NCBI GenBank assembly: GCA_030620095.1
Contig: JAUTXW010003390.1
Coordinates: 513,805-577,804, forward strand
Length of the DNA stretch: 64,000 bases
From: Kuschelorhynchus macadamiae
Lineage: Eukaryota; Arthropoda; Insecta; Coleoptera; Curculionidae
Reading direction: 5' to 3'
Shown in pieces: positions 60,855 through 64,000 of this stretch. Made by a program: the position numbers and the translations under genes. The notes under the pieces are model-generated. The model did no database searches. It was not told the DNA's origin and saw nothing but the letters and a program-made list of their open reading frames with translations. The first letter of the stretch is position 1, and every line of letters begins with the position of its first letter.

Positions 60855-61260
60855 GGGACGTAATAAATAACGTAGCTAAGATAAATCCCAAATCTAAAAT
60901 ATTTTCCAAATTGCAGACCCTATTAATTGGATTTTCCGATAAGCTTAGAAATATTGAACGTTACAACTTAAAACTGCCTGGAATTGATACTGTAATAGAA
61001 GTAATTGATGAAATTCCGCAAGAAAAACAAGAAGGTAAAGTATCTCTAAATAAAACCGGTGATGAAAAAGCAGATAAGATAACTCTTGAAAAGGCAACTC
61101 AACCACATATTTTTGAAGAACAGGAGTCGATATTAACAAACCAGACAAATCAAAAGTAGAGCAAGATTTTAAAGACTGTGACACATCTGATATACCTCTG
61201 GTATTGAAAGAGCAAACCACTAATACAATTGTTCTAAGGGATATGGAAAAAGAAAAAAAG
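60800..61260 (+). CDS. Giant alpha-helical repeat protein, continuation after a one-base shift
   Basis: The long frame ends in a stop at 60852-60854, but the text continues one frame over as KKLEVPQPEAQHAVALLRDV once a single A is added in the run near 60803. The open part from the first Met is 60842-61159. The same text then continues in another frame (KPDKSKVEQDFKDCDTSDIP, VLRDMEKEKK) to the A-run at 61246-61258. Includes a charged linker like that at the end of the 1459-codon part. Confidence 0.6.
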
Positions 61261-62377
61261 GTCTTCAGATTTTGGTATTGTTGCCGAACTAAGTAAGAAA
61301 CTTAATATCGAAGCAAGGATTTTAAATCAAAAGTGCAAAGAAGTATCTGCTGAAGAAAATATTGAAGTGGCAAAAGAAATTGAGGAATCAACTGCTGCTT
61401 TTTGTTCAGTTTTAGAAGAAATCGTGTTTGAGAAATATTTCGAACCTTTAGAGGACGAAGCTCAATCAATGAAAATTCTAATTGAACCTTTAGAGAACCT
61501 CTGCTCTGCAGTTACGCAAATATGTGAGAAAATGACAGAAAAACCTGAAATACAAGACGTCAATCGTCCTGGATTGCAAATAGCTATCACAACACTGAGA
61601 GATGCTCTTGACAAAGCTGCAGACACACCCTTTAAAATTTTACCGGAACATAAAATTCGAATTCCCCTTGAAACTTTCTCTCATAAATTAAATAATATTG
61701 TCAACGTAACTAAATTTAAGATTCAAAAACCCGAAAAGCAGACAGGAAGAAATTATATCTCAGCAACTAAGCAGTTGCTGGGAACAGTTCAACAAATTTC
61801 GGAGGAAATCGAAGCATTTAAGTTACAAACAAAAGACGTAAGCCCTCTTCCTCAACAAGTTAGCATTCAGCACATGCAAGAGCCGGTAAAAACCGTTGAA
61901 GCTGTAATAAAACAAATTATTAATACTCCAGAAACTGTACAAGATATATCCCAGGATGATACGCAACAGGTTGTTCAAATCAAAGAGCCTCTAGAAAAAC
62001 TTAAGACTGTCATTATTCAGTCGAAAGAAGTGTTGCTAAAACCAGAGATGATAGAGCAGTTACAACCTCAGTTAAAGCAGGCAGTGTTTATGATAAAAGA
62101 GTCAATTGAAAACATTATAAAGACTCCTTCAAAATCACAAGCTATAAAATTGTTGGAAACACCTCTACGTGAAATGGTAGCCAAATTTAGCGATATTCAG
62201 GAAACCATGTATCAAGAATCCCAGCCATATGTCGATAGAAATGATATTTCAGCAGCTAAAATATTATTGGAAACAGCACAAAAAGTTACTGAGGAAATTC
62301 AGTCTCTAAAGCAACAGACCAAATATTTAAATATTTTCCTCAGCAAGCAAGCATTCAGGAGATGGAAGATCCTATAA
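61260..62377 (+). CDS. Giant alpha-helical repeat protein, start of the 160-residue array
   Basis: Open from about 61260 (first Met 61367). Begins FGIVAELSKKLNIEARIL, a second copy of the module seen near 60537, so a larger segment has been duplicated. From 61873 the 160-residue unit starts: MQEPVKTVEAVIKQIINTPE, then IKEPLEKLKTVIIQSKEVLL, KPEMIEQLQPQLKQAVFMIK, LLETPLREMVAKFSDIQE and SLKQQTKYLN. Near 62320 a one-base difference from the other units ends the frame; the corrected text would read on to the next unit at 62362. Confidence 0.65.
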
Positions 62378-62876
62378 AAACAGTAGAAGCAGCTTTGTGT
62401 CAAATTATTACTACTCCAGAAACTGTACAAGATATATCCATAGATGATGCTCAACACATTGCTCAAATCAAAGACCCTTTGGAAAAACTTAAGATCATCA
62501 TTGTTCAGTCAAAAGACGTGCTGCAGAAACCAGAGATGATCGGGCAATTACTACCTCAGTTAAAACAGGCAGTAGTTATGATAAAACAGTCATTTGAAAA
62601 TATTATACAAAGTCCTTCACAATCACAGGCTATCAAAGTTTTGGAAATGCCTCTACGTGAAATGGTAGCCAAGTTGAGCAATTTTCAGGAAACCATGCAT
62701 CAAGAAACAGAAAAAGATGTCGACAAAAATGCAGTTAAAACATTGTTGGAAACAGTCGAACAAGTTTCTGCGGAAATTCAATCTCTCAAACAACAGACAA
62801 AAGATGTAAATATTTCTCCTCAACAAGCAAGCATTCAGCAGATGAAAGATCCTATAAAACACACACACACACACAC

Positions 62877-62913
<37 letters not shown>

Positions 62914-63060
62914 GCAATAGAAGCAGCCTTACGTCAAATTAATACCACTCCAGAAACTGTACAAGATATATCCCCGGATGATGCTCAAAAGATTGTTAAA
63001 ATCAAAGAGCCTCTAGACAAGCTAAACTCATCATTGTTGAGTCAAAAGACGTGCTATTAA
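62362..63060 (+). CDS. Giant alpha-helical repeat protein, repeat units 2 and 3
   Basis: Unit 2 begins MEDPIKTVEAALCQIITTPE and unit 3 MKDPIK at 62842. In unit 3 an AC microsatellite (62858-62912) replaces the two residues after MKDPIK with an HTHTHT run and the frame stays open (then QAIEAALRQINTTPETVQDI). Near 63030 a one-base difference from the other units ends the frame. Helices and KPEM block as in the neighbours. Confidence 0.65.
62858..62912 (+). repeat. (AC)n microsatellite inside coding sequence
   Basis: About 27 AC units with one imperfection (ACACAACACAC near 62877), embedded in unit 3. Plus-strand translation is alternating His/Thr. Confidence 0.95.
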
Positions 63061-64000
63061 AACCAGAAATAGTAGAGCAATTACCTCATTTAAAAGAGAC
63101 AATAGTTATGATTAAAGAGGCAGTTCAAAATATTTTACAGAATACTTCGCAATCACAGGCCATACAACTTTTGGAAATGCCTCTACATCAAATGGTAGCC
63201 AAATTGAGCGATATTGGGAGAGAGAGCCGAGAAAAATCCTGAAAGAAACGATATTTCAGCAGCTAAAATATTACTACAAACAGCCCATCAAGTTTCTGAG
63301 GAAATTCAGTCTTTAAGCAACAGACAAAGATGTAAATATTTCTCCTCAGCAAGCAAGCATTCAGCAGATTGAAGATCCTATAAAACAGAAGCAGCATTAA
63401 GTCAAATTATTAATACTCCAGAATCTATAGAAGATATATCCTGGGATGATGCTCAAAAGATTATTTCAAATCAGAGAACCTCTGGAAGAGCTTTAGAAGC
63501 ATCATTGTTCAGTCAAAAAACGTGTTAATAAAATCAGAAATAGTAGAGCAACTACAACCTCAGTTACAACAGACCGTTGTTATGATAAAGAATCTGTGGA
63601 AAACATCATGCAGAGTCCTATAAAATCACAAGCAATCAAATTTTGGAAATACCTTTACGTGAAATGGTAGCCAAATTAAGCGATATTCAGGAAGCTATAT
63701 ATCAAGAAGTCAGTGAAAGATACCGAAAGAAACAATATTCCAGCAGCCAAAATATTGTTGCAAACAGCCCAACAAGTTTCTGCAGAAATTCAGTCTCTCA
63801 AGCAACAGACAAAAGATGTAAACATTTTTCCTCAACAAGCGAGCATTCAGCAGATGGAAGGTCCTATAAAAACAGTAGAAGCAGCCTTAAGTCAAATTAT
63901 AACCACTCCAGAAATTGTAAAGGACATATCCCCGGATGATGCTCAAAAGATTGTCCGAGTCAAAGAGCCTCTAGAAAAGCTTAAAATCATCATTATTCAG
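63051..64000 (+). CDS. Giant alpha-helical repeat protein, units 3-5, runs off the window
   Basis: Rest of unit 3 (63051-63242: LLKPEIVEQLPHLKETIVMI), unit 4 from about 63368 (IEDPIK, with several small indels) and unit 5 from 63853 (MEGPIKTVEAALSQI), cut by the window edge. The frame changes about every 100-200 bases (for example 63240, 63320, 63390, 63480, 63590, 63710), although the nucleotide sequence stays very close to unit 2. This favours uncorrected errors in a repetitive region, but real decay is possible. Confidence 0.55.

Larger units (their letters stand above)
61873..64000 (+). repeat. 480-bp coding tandem repeat, at least five units
   Basis: Unit starts at 61873, 62362, 62842, 63368 and 63853, that is, spacings of 489, 480, 526 (includes the AC run) and 485 bases. 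Nucleotide similarity between units is high, higher than between the older protein repeats upstream, so this array expanded or was homogenised recently. It continues beyond the window. Confidence 0.9.

Overview
This window looks like AT-rich insect chromosomal DNA, possibly beetle; the order is an inference and weak. The evidence is the mobile-element set: LINEs with reverse transcriptase (RT) and RNase H, Penelope-like elements (PLE) with a GIY-YIG domain, insect-type Tc1/mariner transposases with CAGGGT ends, and a Crypton tyrosine recombinase. A GH35 beta-galactosidase first exon carries a eukaryotic splice donor. I saw no operons, bacterial genes, CRISPR arrays or rRNA. tRNA genes cannot be excluded by eye.

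Layout. 1-5 kb: two broken LINEs, one per strand. 5-27 kb: AT-rich intergenic DNA with TA microsatellites, a composite mariner-like element with very long inverted repeats (7.7-10.2 kb), further transposase, LINE and PLE remnants, foldbacks and MITEs, and a few less AT-rich islands that may be conserved non-coding DNA. 27.6-32.3 kb: a tandem repeat interrupted by a four-level nest (repeat > mariner > LINE > MITE). 26.4-27.0, 32.9-36.0, 40.1-42.1 and 46.6-49.5 kb: four copies of a repeat family built from degenerate ~100-140-bp units with the core GCCGCCATTTTG...CGCCATCTTGG; at least two copies are foldbacks. 37-40 kb: mariner fragments around a decayed Crypton. 43.4-45.4 kb: the GH35 first exon, with a LINE piece and an internally inverted PLE downstream.

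The main protein-coding content is at 50.85-64.0 kb on the + strand: part of a giant, lysine/glutamate-rich, alpha-helical repeat protein, including one uninterrupted 1459-codon frame (56475-60854). Its repeat is about 150-160 residues. At the right edge it becomes a near-identical 480-bp tandem array running off the window. The frame is broken many times, and where I could align the breaks they look like one-base indels, several in A-runs. I could not assign the protein to a known family.

Nothing shows the two host genes working together. The rest of the window is mostly transposon remnants and intergenic DNA. The best candidates for something undescribed are the giant helical-repeat gene, the foldback family with paired PHO/YY1-like motifs, and a hairpin-CGAAACGTCG motif that recurs in several repeats and loosely resembles a hammerhead ribozyme core.
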